Source: Comamonadaceae bacterium
GTDB taxonomy: Bacteria > Pseudomonadota > Gammaproteobacteria > Burkholderiales > Burkholderiaceae_C
Direction of reading: 5' to 3'
Assembly (NCBI GenBank): GCA_947476465.1
Contig: CANJQN010000019.1
Coordinates: forward strand, 1-64,000
DNA: 64,000 nt
The position numbers and the translations under genes were made by a program. Position 1 is the first letter of the stretch. Each line of letters starts with the position of its first letter. The notes under the pieces are model-generated. The model had not been told where the DNA came from. It searched no databases and was given only the letters and a program-made list of their open reading frames with translations. Shown here piece after piece: positions 18,676 through 28,021 of the stretch.

Positions 18676-19829
18676 GCAAGCGCCTGTTCGAAGGGGGCCG
18701 GTCCGTACAGCAGTGGGTACAGGTTGAAGTTGCCTGCGCGCTCGGGTGTCATCAGGTAAAGGAAGTGCGTGCGCAGCTTGTCGCTGCGGATCTGCGCCCA
18801 GCGCGGCGCGCTGTACATCTGGAAAAACTTCGCGTTGCGCCGCACGGGCCGATCCGTGCGGCCGGCCTCCATGCCGGTCAGGGCCAGCGGATGCGCCATA
18901 TAAAAACACAGCGGATCGATCAGCGCCGACACATCCAGCCACGCCAGGGCCGGGTTGTCGCACAAGCGGGCCAGCGCCTGCCGGAACTCCTGGGCCTGCG
19001 GCGGCAGCGCGACGAAAGGAATGCACTGGCCCAGGGTGAGCATGCAGGTCTTGCGCCCCGCCTGCAGGGCCTGCCAGCGCGGGTCTTGCAGCAGGGCGTC
19101 GGCCGGCTCGATCATCACCAGGGTGCCGACGCTGTGGCCCACCAGCAGCACCTCGTCGACCGGGTCAAGTTGCTGCCGCTCGATGATGTGGTTGACCCAC
19201 TCCTGGCAGCGCTGCGGCATGCCTTCGATCGGTCCGCGGCCCATGCGCACGTTGTACGCGAAGATGCGAAGCAACCAGAACAGGCCCTTGTGCCGGCCAT
19301 ACAGCCAGGCGCCGGCGACGATGGATACGCCCACCACCGCACCAACCGCCAGCCCCAGGCTGCCCGGGATCAATGCGGCCAGCACCGCCGCGGCGAGCAG
19401 GCCCGCCAGCAAGGTGCCAAGAAGATACTGCGCCGGCATCCTGCCGGTGATGGCCGCGGTGGCATGCACGCGCTTGACGCGCCGCAGATCGATGTCGCGG
19501 ACGATACCCAGATACGTTTGCCAGAAGGCCCGCCACAGTGCCCAGGGCCCACGGGGCCAGTGCGCGCGGATGATGTCGTCCCAGGCCATGAATTCGTGCA
19601 CGGTTTCCACGGCCGGGGCGCCGCCGGGCGGATGGCAGCGCACGGCCCAGGCGTGCGCGCTCTTGCTCTGCTTTCGCCGGGGGCCGGTTTCAAAGGTGCA
19701 GCCGCCGGGCTGGGGGCGCGCGGCTTCCTCCTTCATCAAGCGGTGATAGTAGGCGGGGCCGCGCGGGTCGAAGCCGCCGAAATAATGGATGCGCCGGCGG
19801 GTGACGCCGGTGGTGATTTCGGGCTTCAT
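18672..19829 (-). CDS. membrane-associated alpha/beta-hydrolase-like protein
   Basis: GHSVG nucleophile-elbow motif in VDEVLLVGHSVGTLVMIEPA; central hydrophobic segment LLGTLLAGLLAAAVLAALIPGSLGLAVGAVVGVSIVAGAWLYG. Confidence 0.65.
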   Translation of the reverse strand: MKPEITTGVTRRRIHYFGGFDPRGPAYYHRLMKEEAARPQPGGCTFETGPRRKQSKSAHAWAVRCHPPGGAPAVETVHEFMAWDDIIRAHWPRGPWALWRAFWQTYLGIVRDIDLRRVKRVHATAAITGRMPAQYLLGTLLAGLLAAAVLAALIPGSLGLAVGAVVGVSIVAGAWLYGRHKGLFWLLRIFAYNVRMGRGPIEGMPQRCQEWVNHIIERQQLDPVDEVLLVGHSVGTLVMIEPADALLQDPRWQALQAGRKTCMLTLGQCIPFVALPPQAQEFRQALARLCDNPALAWLDVSALIDPLCFYMAHPLALTGMEAGRTDRPVRRNAKFFQMYSAPRWAQIRSDKLRTHFLYLMTPERAGNFNLYPLLYGPAPFEQALA

Positions 19830-21925
19830 CGGTACCATGCCTTCAACAATGTGAGACCTTTGCGAGCCTGCCGGCGCAACCAACCGCTGCGCAGGCGATC
19901 CAGCCGGCCAGACGTCTCCATCTCGTCTCGGCTGGCCGCGAGTATGCGCAGCACCGCCATGCAGCTCGTATAGCCCTTGAGCGTGGGATCCCAGTAGAGG
20001 GGGTAGCGTAGCAGCGCACCAGCCACGAGTTCATCGAGTGTGAGCCGGCGCGTGCGGCGCGCGAAGGCCGCACCGTCGGTGCAGCGGTCTTGTGTCAGCC
20101 CCCAGCCCGCATAAAACGGTTGGCCGTAGGTGACGACCGTCTTTCCGCGCAAAAGCGCGTCGAACCCCGAAAGGGAGGTGAGCGTGTGCAGTTCGTCGCA
20201 GGCCTCAATGCAGCTGATGACCGATAGCCTGACTTCCACGTGGTCCGCGAGCGCCGGCAGATCCGCCTCAGCGACACGACCCTTGCGGTTGCCGCTGGCC
20301 ACGTCGGGGTGTGGCTTGTAGACGATGAAGGCGTCGGGGCGGGCCGCGCGGACGGCCTGCAGCAGGGCCAGATTGGTTCGCACGGACGTGCATCCGAGGC
20401 GGATGGACGCATCGTCCTCCACCTGGCCCGGCACCAGCACCACCATGCGCCCGGGCGGGTTGGGCCAGCGGACGGGCGAGCGTGGCTCCAGGTTGTACTT
20501 GGTCAACCCATGCGTGACGATGAACTCGCGCACGCGCCGTGCTTCGCTCAGGTCCTCGATGCCGAAAGATTCCTTGTTGAGCAGCGTTTCCAGGTCGCTG
20601 GGCCGCGTTGCGTCAAAGTAGATCCCCGTTCGGTCCAGGGCGATCGACATCGGCGCAATCAGGTCAGAGCCCAGGCCGACGGAGCGGATGAATCCATCTT
20701 CGATGCGCACGCATTGGGCGGCGGTGCGCGTGGCGAGTTCATCGAGATCGCCAGGCGGGTCGGCGCCCCAATGGACCAGGCAATCGCCGGGGCGAGGCTT
20801 CAGGCGGGCGGCTGCTTCGGTGTCAGGCGCGAAGGCGACCCCTTGCGGCTCAAGCGAAAAGAGCGGCTGCAGGTTGGCCGCCTTCCATCGCCGCAAACCG
20901 ACGAAGATCAGCCGACGCTCACGTTGCCTGCCATGGAGGCGATCAACGGTATCTCGCTGGCGAACGAGCCAATCGATCACATGGAAGATGCTTCCTGTCG
21001 CGTGCGTTACGGGATTGATGTAACGGCTGTAGTGGAGGTAGGCTGCTGCGAACAGCTCGTCCACGGAGCGCCGCTGGAGACGGCGATGGCTGACGATGCG
21101 GTCGTCGGTCGCGCCCCAGCCCGCGTACCAGGGCATGCCGAAGCAGCAGACCGGCTTGCCCGCCAAAAGCGCCTCGAAGCCCATCGTGGATGTCACCACG
21201 TAGACCCGGTCCATCTGCTCGATCAGGCTGATGGGGTTGATCGGGTCGCGCAGCACCACGGTGCGCGCATCGTCGCGCAAGTGGGTGAGATGCCCACGCT
21301 TTCGGCCGGCACTGACCTCGGGGTGGGTCTTGACATAGACCGTGGCGTCGGGGTTGTCGCAACGGGCCGCTTCGAGCATGGCCGTGAACGTTGCGGCGCT
21401 CGCTTCACCGCCACGGATGCTCAGATCCCCGGCGGTCTGATCGACGACAAGCACGCGCAATCCAGGGCGAAGCGCGGCCGCGTCGATCTCAGGTGCGTGG
21501 TTGTATTTGCTCAGGCGATGATGAACAAGCGCACGACGCGCCTGGGCGGCATCGGGGTGGAGCGGGCGGGCGTAGCCTTGAGAATTGAGCAGGACTTCCA
21601 ACTCGCTGGGCGTGCGCGCGTCGTAGTAGATCCCTAGCCGGTCTGTCACGATGCCCAGCGGCGGCGCCGAGTGGCCTGGCCGATAAGAGCGCAGAAATGC
21701 GTCTTCGAGGCGAACGCTGGGCAGGTCCCATCGCTTGGCGTAGGCCATGGCGCGTGATGAGGTGGGGCGGTCGCCCCAACAGGCGACGACGCTGGCGGGA
21801 GTCTTGGTGACACGAATGGGCGCGTACGAAACCGGCATGCCCAGGTACGCCGGGAGCAGGCGCATTCGGTGAAGGCCCCAGGTAAACACGAGCGCGCGGC
21901 ATGCGTTGCCGCCGGGCAGGGTCAT
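19826..21925 (-). CDS. kpsC: capsular polysaccharide beta-Kdo transferase, two KpsC modules
   Basis: Two repeated modules: EDAFLRSYRPG/DRLGIYYDA/YVKTHPEVSAG/GFEALLAGKPV/PWYAGWGATDDR and EDGFIRSVGLG/DRTGIYFDA/VYKPHPDVASG/GFDALLRGKTV/PFYAGWGLTQDR. Confidence 0.93.
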   Translation of the reverse strand: MTLPGGNACRALVFTWGLHRMRLLPAYLGMPVSYAPIRVTKTPASVVACWGDRPTSSRAMAYAKRWDLPSVRLEDAFLRSYRPGHSAPPLGIVTDRLGIYYDARTPSELEVLLNSQGYARPLHPDAAQARRALVHHRLSKYNHAPEIDAAALRPGLRVLVVDQTAGDLSIRGGEASAATFTAMLEAARCDNPDATVYVKTHPEVSAGRKRGHLTHLRDDARTVVLRDPINPISLIEQMDRVYVVTSTMGFEALLAGKPVCCFGMPWYAGWGATDDRIVSHRRLQRRSVDELFAAAYLHYSRYINPVTHATGSIFHVIDWLVRQRDTVDRLHGRQRERRLIFVGLRRWKAANLQPLFSLEPQGVAFAPDTEAAARLKPRPGDCLVHWGADPPGDLDELATRTAAQCVRIEDGFIRSVGLGSDLIAPMSIALDRTGIYFDATRPSDLETLLNKESFGIEDLSEARRVREFIVTHGLTKYNLEPRSPVRWPNPPGRMVVLVPGQVEDDASIRLGCTSVRTNLALLQAVRAARPDAFIVYKPHPDVASGNRKGRVAEADLPALADHVEVRLSVISCIEACDELHTLTSLSGFDALLRGKTVVTYGQPFYAGWGLTQDRCTDGAAFARRTRRLTLDELVAGALLRYPLYWDPTLKGYTSCMAVLRILAASRDEMETSGRLDRLRSGWLRRQARKGLTLLKAWYR

Positions 21926-22977
21926 GGGGTGGGCAAGCTGAACTGGGTTTGGGCCTTCTCGAAATCGTCCATACGCCCGATATCGAGCCACGATTCATGC
22001 AGCGGAAAACTGGCAACCCGCTCCTGCTTGGCAATGGCTTGCTCAAGGAGCGTTGGCATGTCGATTCGCACGCCACGCGGCACCCGCCGCACCAGCGCGG
22101 GTGACAGGATGTAGATCCCGGCGTTCACGAAGAATCGATGAACCGGCTTTTCGATCATGGACCGTACGAACGCCCCTTCACTCTGGATGACACCAAAGGG
22201 TACCTGCTGCTCGTAGGCGCGAACGCACATGGTCGCCATGGCGTCATGCTCCTTGTGGAAGTCGAGCAGCCCTCGCAAATTCACGGTGGTGATCAGATCC
22301 CCGTTCATCACGAGCAATGGCTCGTTAATCTCTTCGTGCGGCAGCAAGCCCAGGGCCCCGCCCGTACCCAACGGGGCTTCTTCATGAACGTAGCGGATGC
22401 TGACGCCCCAGTTCGAGCCGTCGCCGAAATGCGCCTGGATCAACTCGGGCAGGTAGTGGGTCGACATGAAGAATCGGCGAAAGCCAGCCTTCACGCACGA
22501 TTCCAGGATTCTTTCGAGAATGGCTTTATCGCCCACCTTGAGCAGGGGCTTCGGAACGTCCTTGGTGAGGGGATACAGCCGCGTTCCGAAGCCGCCAGCC
22601 ATCAGGAAAACCGCACTCGTGAGTGCGGGCACCTGCACCAGGTCGCGCAGCATTTCCAGGCCGACGATCCGACCGTCACCGTCCACGACCGGCAGGTGGT
22701 TCACCTGGATGCTCTGCATCACCGCCAGGATCAGCTCTTTGCTCCAGTCAGACTGAGCGGTCTTGGGCGTGGTGCACATGACTTGGCGCACGGGGACATC
22801 CAGCGGGACATGCCTGAGCATCGCGCGCCGCACGTCGCCATCGGTCAAGGTGCCAAGCAGGCATTGATCCGCATCGACCACGATGGCGATCTGCAGCGAG
22901 CTTTTATCGATGGTTGCGATCGCCTGCTCCAGGGGCGTTTGCGGTCCGACGAGAACCGACTTCCATTTAGTGGGCAT
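21922..22977 (-). CDS. CBS-domain nucleotidyltransferase, PtmE-like (GDP-glucosamine-forming type suspected)
   Basis: CBS pair (IAIVVDADQCLLGTLTDGDVRRAML; VNHLPVVDGDGRIVGL) followed by nucleotidyltransferase FLMAGGFGTRLYPLTKDVPKPLLKVGDKAILERIL. Confidence 0.85.
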   Translation of the reverse strand: MPTKWKSVLVGPQTPLEQAIATIDKSSLQIAIVVDADQCLLGTLTDGDVRRAMLRHVPLDVPVRQVMCTTPKTAQSDWSKELILAVMQSIQVNHLPVVDGDGRIVGLEMLRDLVQVPALTSAVFLMAGGFGTRLYPLTKDVPKPLLKVGDKAILERILESCVKAGFRRFFMSTHYLPELIQAHFGDGSNWGVSIRYVHEEAPLGTGGALGLLPHEEINEPLLVMNGDLITTVNLRGLLDFHKEHDAMATMCVRAYEQQVPFGVIQSEGAFVRSMIEKPVHRFFVNAGIYILSPALVRRVPRGVRIDMPTLLEQAIAKQERVASFPLHESWLDIGRMDDFEKAQTQFSLPTP

Positions 22978-23647
22978 GGCGTTCCTGCACTCCAATTGCG
23001 GGCCGCCGCCTGGGCGGCCAGATACCAAATACACGGCCGCCGGCAGAGACGTTGTCAAGAACGACGGCGCCGGCGCCGATGACCGCACCGCTGCCCAGTG
23101 CGATGCCAGGGCCGATCACCGCACCAGCCGCGATGAACGCTCCGTCACCGATCCGGACACCCCCGCAAATGGTGGCACCCGGCGCAACATGGACGTCGTC
23201 GCCCAGCACACAGTCATGGTCCACCGTCGCACCGGTATTGACGACACAGTGCTTGCCGATGGTGCACCCTGGTTGAATGACCGCGCCGGCCATGACTTGC
23301 ACGCCCTCGGCAAGGATTGCATCGTCAGCGACCCACGCGGAGGGATGCACGAGGCGGGCAAAACGGAATCCGGACTGCGCCAGCCTATGGTGAAGGACCA
23401 TGCGGCTGTTCGTGCCGACAAGCGGTCCGATGCCCAGAAGCAGTTCGATGCGGGTGACATCCAGGGCCATCAGTGCGTCGTCGTCGCCAAGCACCGGGGC
23501 GCCCTGCCAGGACGTATCGCCGTTGCGGGCAAGCTGGGGGTCGCAAACGCCCAAAATGTGCCGTCCGCATGCACGTGCGGCGGCTTGCAGCACCTTGGCA
23601 TGTCCGCCAGCGCCCAACAACACCAGAGGCGACTCGGCTTGACTCAT
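22967..23647 (-). CDS. neuD: NeuD/PglD-like sugar O/N-acyltransferase (left-handed beta helix)
   Basis: LVLLGAGGHAKVLQAAARACG...; hexapeptide repeats GCTIGKHCVVNTGATVDHDCVLGDDVHVAPGATICGGVRIGDGAFIAAGA. Confidence 0.88.
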   Translation of the reverse strand: MSQAESPLVLLGAGGHAKVLQAAARACGRHILGVCDPQLARNGDTSWQGAPVLGDDDALMALDVTRIELLLGIGPLVGTNSRMVLHHRLAQSGFRFARLVHPSAWVADDAILAEGVQVMAGAVIQPGCTIGKHCVVNTGATVDHDCVLGDDVHVAPGATICGGVRIGDGAFIAAGAVIGPGIALGSGAVIGAGAVVLDNVSAGGRVFGIWPPRRRPAIGVQERHAH

Positions 23648-24732
23648 GGGTTCACAACGTCGCCGGGAGCGAAGTCGCGTCGGGCCGTCTGACCCACGAG
23701 GCCCCAAAGGGCCGATGGCTCCAGTCCGAAGCCCGCGCGGGCGGTCCCCAGGTCGTCGCGACTGAACACATCACCGGCACGGATGACGCGCAGCGCCACG
23801 ACCTGCTGGCGGGCGGCCTGGCGGGTGTCCCACTCGGAAGGCTGGGGCGTCTTTGTGCCGTGGCCCAGGGCGATCTCCAGGGCGCGAATGTCTCGGACCA
23901 TGCTCGCGAGTTCGCCTGGGACGAGTGAGGCCTTGTGGTCCGGTCCCGGTAAAGCCCGGTCCAATGTGAAATGCTTTTCAATCACGCGCGCGCCTCGTGC
24001 AACCGCGGCGACAGGGATGAGGGTGCCCTCGGTGTGGTCCGAGTACCCGACCGGCAGCCCGAACGCGTGTGCCAGGGTGTCCATCGCTCGCAGGTTGACC
24101 TCGGCCATGGGCGTGGGATATTGCGACGTGCAGTGCAGCAGCGTGACGCGGCCGCGCAGGCGCTCGCGTTGCAGCGGGTCACTCCATGCGTGCCACACGT
24201 CCCGCACGGATGCCGGCTCGGCATCATGGGTCAGTGCATGGCAGATCACCGCGAGCCCGAGTTCGACCTCGGACAGTGTGGCCATGCCAGTCGAGACAAC
24301 CAAGGGCACACCTGCCCGCGCGAACATCCAGAGCAAGGGGGCGTTGGTCAACTCGCCTGAGGGCACCTTGAACAGGGGCATCCCAAGCTCCTTGAGGAAA
24401 GCGAGGCTGCCTGGATCGAAGGCGGTGGACAGGAATTCAATGCCTTTGGCGCGGGCGTGGGCTTGCAGGTCGAGATGCCAGTCCCTGGGCAACTCCAGCT
24501 TCTTGAGCATCTCGTACTGGGACTGCTCGGCATCGGTGCTGCGCTTCTGGTAAGCCGCCTTGGGCGCGCTGCTCAGGGCGAGCTTTCCCGCGTCGAACGT
24601 CTGGAACTTCACCGCATCGGCGCCAGCCTGCGCCGCCGCATCGACCAAAGCGAACGCCATGTCGCGCTGGCCGTTATGGTTGACGCCAGCTTCGGCAATG
24701 ATCAAGACGCGGTCGCTCGCAGGTGTGATCAT
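23644..24732 (-). CDS. neuB: NeuB/LegI-family nonulosonate (N-acetylneuraminate/legionaminate) synthase
   Basis: LIIAEAGVNHNG, DAVKFQTF, FKVPSGELTN, VVSTGMATLSEV, LLHCTSQYPTPMAEVNLRAM, GYSDHTEG, IEKHFTLDRALPGPDHKASL; C-terminal SAF-like domain. Confidence 0.95.
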   Translation of the reverse strand: MITPASDRVLIIAEAGVNHNGQRDMAFALVDAAAQAGADAVKFQTFDAGKLALSSAPKAAYQKRSTDAEQSQYEMLKKLELPRDWHLDLQAHARAKGIEFLSTAFDPGSLAFLKELGMPLFKVPSGELTNAPLLWMFARAGVPLVVSTGMATLSEVELGLAVICHALTHDAEPASVRDVWHAWSDPLQRERLRGRVTLLHCTSQYPTPMAEVNLRAMDTLAHAFGLPVGYSDHTEGTLIPVAAVARGARVIEKHFTLDRALPGPDHKASLVPGELASMVRDIRALEIALGHGTKTPQPSEWDTRQAARQQVVALRVIRAGDVFSRDDLGTARAGFGLEPSALWGLVGQTARRDFAPGDVVNP

Positions 24733-25883
24733 GGCACTGTGTGGAAACGCTTGGGTGCGAACGCATGCCGCTGCCGCAGGACATGCACGGTCTGTGCGGC
24801 GGCATTTCCTTGCCCGTACGGGTTGAGTGTGTTGCGGCAGACCTCGCGGAACTCCGTGCTCAGGGCCCGATTCAGGGCGGCGACGATCGAGGCTGCATCG
24901 GCGGCGCAATGGACCACCGAGTCGGCCGACAGGCGTCCGGCCTGGCGGATGCCGATGTTCACCGATGGCACATGGACCGAGGGGGCCTCGATGATGCCGC
25001 TGGATGAATTGCCAACCACGGCGCTCGCATGCTTGAGCGCCGCGTGATAGCGGCGAAAGCCGAGCGAAGGCACCGTGACAACCCGGCCAGGACGCTCTGA
25101 CGCATATCGCTCAAGCTCGGGGATGATCGCGCGGCCGCCGTGGTCCGCGTTCGGATAGGTCAGGATGACCTGGTGGCCAGGGAAGTCGTCGAGGGCTTGC
25201 AGCAGTGCCGCGACGGTTCGCTGTGGTTCCTCGTCGCCCTGAGTGACAGGGTGGTAGGTGACGAGAAAGTAGGGCCGGTCGATCACGACGCCCAGGCTTT
25301 CGGACAGAGCCGCCGGGGGCATGGCCTCGGTGCGTGTGAGGTGGTCCAGGCCAAAGGCACCGACATTGAACACCGTTTCAGGTGCTTCGCCCATCTGCAT
25401 CACGCGTCGGCGATATTCCTGCGTCGCCGTGAAATGAAGGTGCGCCATCTTGGTGATGGCGTGGCGCATGGCATCGTCATAGGCGCCTTCCGTGATCTCG
25501 CCGCCATGAAGGTGCGCGATCGGAATGCCCATCACGAGCGCGGTTTGGGCCGCCGCGAGGGCTTCGAAGCGATCGCCCAGGATCACGAGGATCTGTGGAT
25601 CCAACCGGGCCAAGGCGTCGGCCAGACCAATGGTGCCGAGCCCGATCGATTTGGCGATGCCGACCCGGGTGTTGGACGACACGAGCATTTCGACCTTGGC
25701 GTCGATGGTGAACCCGTCCGCGACGATTTCGCGCCAGGTCTCACCGAACTCGGGCGCCAGATGCATGGCCCCGGCGATCACCTGCAGCTCCAGATCGGGG
25801 CAGGCCTGCACATCGCGCATGAGCCAGTACAGCAGCCCATACTCCGCGCGGGTGCCGGTGAACACCGCGACGCGTTGCTTCAT
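24729..25883 (-). CDS. neuC: UDP-sugar 2-epimerase (hydrolysing), NeuC/LegG family
   Basis: VAVFTGTRAEYGLLYWLM, ILGDRFEALAAA, IAHLHGGEITEGAYDDAMRHAITKMAHLHF, VVGNSSSGIIEAPS. Confidence 0.95.
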   Translation of the reverse strand: MKQRVAVFTGTRAEYGLLYWLMRDVQACPDLELQVIAGAMHLAPEFGETWREIVADGFTIDAKVEMLVSSNTRVGIAKSIGLGTIGLADALARLDPQILVILGDRFEALAAAQTALVMGIPIAHLHGGEITEGAYDDAMRHAITKMAHLHFTATQEYRRRVMQMGEAPETVFNVGAFGLDHLTRTEAMPPAALSESLGVVIDRPYFLVTYHPVTQGDEEPQRTVAALLQALDDFPGHQVILTYPNADHGGRAIIPELERYASERPGRVVTVPSLGFRRYHAALKHASAVVGNSSSGIIEAPSVHVPSVNIGIRQAGRLSADSVVHCAADAASIVAALNRALSTEFREVCRNTLNPYGQGNAAAQTVHVLRQRHAFAPKRFHTVP

Positions 25884-27031
25884 CGGAGGTACTCCGGCAG
25901 GACACTGCTGGGGAGATTGACGACGCGGTCTTCCAGCCATTGCGATCGGGTCAGTTCATCTCGACGGGCGCCCTTGTACATGGGCAGTCGGCTCATCAGC
26001 ACCCAGATCGGGCGGGTCATCACGCCTTGCCCATTGGTATGCGCAAGCAGCGCGTCCCTCTGGGCTCGGTCTTCGCAAATGACGGCGTTGAGCCAGTAGT
26101 TGGAGCGGCAGTCGGTGGGTTCGGTAACAAACTTGAGCGACGATCCACTGAGGAACCTGGCGTATCGGGCCGCCATCACCCGTTTGGCCTCGACGAAGCG
26201 GTCCAGCAGTTCAAGTTGCGCGCAACCGAGCGCCGCGTTGAGGTTGGGCAGGCGGTAGTTGTAGCCCAACTCATCGTGCTCGTAAGCGAAGGGGTGGGCA
26301 ACCTTGGCCGTGGTGGTCAGGTGCTTGGCCCTTGCGCCGGTCTGCTCATCGCACAGGATCATTCCGCCGCCTCCGGTGGTGATGATCTTGTTGCCATTGA
26401 AGCTGAGGGTGGCCACCACGCCGAAGGTGCCGGTATGACGCCCCTTGTAAAAGCTGCCCAGGGACTCCGCGGCATCCTCCACGAGTGCGATGCGCCAACG
26501 CCGGCAGACCTCCACCAGCGCGTCCAGGTCGACCGGATGGCCGAACGTGTGCATGGGGACACAGGCCCGGATCGGTTGACCGGTGTCACGGGTGCGGCAT
26601 GTGCCGTCGGAATCAATGCGGGCGTTCGCGTCAAGCCATGCGTCCATGGCGCGGGGCGACAGGCCCAGCGTGTGCTGATCGACATCGACAAAGACGGGCT
26701 CGGCGCCGCAGTAGCTGATGGCGTTGCAGGTTGCCACGAAGGTCAGCGCCTGTGTGATGACCAGGTCGCCCGCTTGAACGCCGACCAACCGCAGCGCCAC
26801 ATGCAGCGCCGCCGTTCCGTTGACGACAGCGACCGCGCGCCCACAGCCGGTGTAGCGGGCGACATCCTGCTCAAAGCGGTCGACGTACCGGCCGACGCTT
26901 GAAACGAAGGTCGAATCGATGGTGTCCAGCACATACGCGCGGTCTTTGCCGACGAAGACCGGTGCGTGCAGCGGAATGGGATCGCGCGTGGCGTACTGTT
27001 CGCGAATAAAGTCGACGAGGGGTTCGAACAT
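25880..27031 (-). CDS. legC: DegT/DnrJ/EryC1 sugar aminotransferase, LegC-like
   Basis: VNGTAALHVALRLVGVQAGDLVITQALTFVATCNAI, VEDAAESLGSFYKGRHTGTFGVVATLSFNGNKIITTGGGGMI (PLP lysine). Confidence 0.9.
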   Translation of the reverse strand: MFEPLVDFIREQYATRDPIPLHAPVFVGKDRAYVLDTIDSTFVSSVGRYVDRFEQDVARYTGCGRAVAVVNGTAALHVALRLVGVQAGDLVITQALTFVATCNAISYCGAEPVFVDVDQHTLGLSPRAMDAWLDANARIDSDGTCRTRDTGQPIRACVPMHTFGHPVDLDALVEVCRRWRIALVEDAAESLGSFYKGRHTGTFGVVATLSFNGNKIITTGGGGMILCDEQTGARAKHLTTTAKVAHPFAYEHDELGYNYRLPNLNAALGCAQLELLDRFVEAKRVMAARYARFLSGSSLKFVTEPTDCRSNYWLNAVICEDRAQRDALLAHTNGQGVMTRPIWVLMSRLPMYKGARRDELTRSQWLEDRVVNLPSSVLPEYLR

Positions 27032-27040
27032 CGCTGTGCC

Positions 27041-28021
27041 TTACACGTTGTACAGCCCGGCCTTGAACTTGGCCAGATTCTCGGGGCGTGTGAACCAGGC
27101 CACCGTGCGCGAAAGGCCCTCTCGCAGGTCAACCTGCGGCGCGAAACCCGTCAGCTCCCGGATCAGGCCGTTGTCGCACCACAGCCGAAAAACTTCGGAC
27201 TTCTCCGGGCGAATGCGCTTTGCATCTTGCACAAACTCAACGTCGCTCGCCATGATCTCGCGGATCAACGCCAGCGTGTCGCCGACCGAAATCTCGAAAT
27301 TGGAGCCGATGTTCACCGTCTTACCGATCGCATTTGCGCAGCGGGCCAACGCGATGAACCCCCGGCACGTGTCGCTGACGTAGTTGAAGTCACGCGTGGG
27401 GCTGACGTCACCGAGCTCGATGCGCTTTTGTCCGGTGGCGATCTGGGTGATGATGGTCGGGATCACCGCCCGGGCTGACTGGCGCGGGCCATACGTGTTG
27501 AAGGGACGCGCCACCGTCACGGCAAGATTGAACGCATTGTGGAAGCTCATCGCCATGGCGTCGGCCCCGATCTTGGAGGCGCTGTACGGCGACTGCGGCT
27601 GCAGCGGATGCTTCTCGTCGATGGGGACATATTGCGCTGTGCCGTACACCTCGCTGGTGGACGTGTGGATCACGCGCGCGACGCCACAATCGCGGGCAGC
27701 CTGGCAGATGTTGAGTGTGCCGATCACGTTGGTGTCGACGTAGCTCGACGGAGCCGTGTAGGAGTAAGGAATGGCGATGAGCGCGGCGAGGTGAAAAACC
27801 GTGTCGATGCCCGCCATCGCCATCTTGCAGTAATGCGGATCGCGCACATCGCCAGTGATCACCTCCAACTGGTCCAGGCAGTCGACGTCCTCCAGCCAGC
27901 CCCAGAAGTTGAAGGAGTTGTACTGCGACATGGCGCGCACCTTACAACCTTCCTTGACCAGCATCTCAACGAGATGAGAGCCGATGAATCCATCGGCGCC
28001 AGTGACAAGCACGTTTTTCAT
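27041..28021 (-). CDS. legB: NAD-dependent sugar 4,6-dehydratase, LegB-like
   Basis: MKNVLVTGADGFIGSHLVEMLVKEG, HTSTSEVYGTAQYVPIDEKHPLQPQSPYSASKIGADAMAMSF, RPFNTYGPRQSARAVIPTII. Confidence 0.9.
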   Translation of the reverse strand: MKNVLVTGADGFIGSHLVEMLVKEGCKVRAMSQYNSFNFWGWLEDVDCLDQLEVITGDVRDPHYCKMAMAGIDTVFHLAALIAIPYSYTAPSSYVDTNVIGTLNICQAARDCGVARVIHTSTSEVYGTAQYVPIDEKHPLQPQSPYSASKIGADAMAMSFHNAFNLAVTVARPFNTYGPRQSARAVIPTIITQIATGQKRIELGDVSPTRDFNYVSDTCRGFIALARCANAIGKTVNIGSNFEISVGDTLALIREIMASDVEFVQDAKRIRPEKSEVFRLWCDNGLIRELTGFAPQVDLREGLSRTVAWFTRPENLAKFKAGLYNV

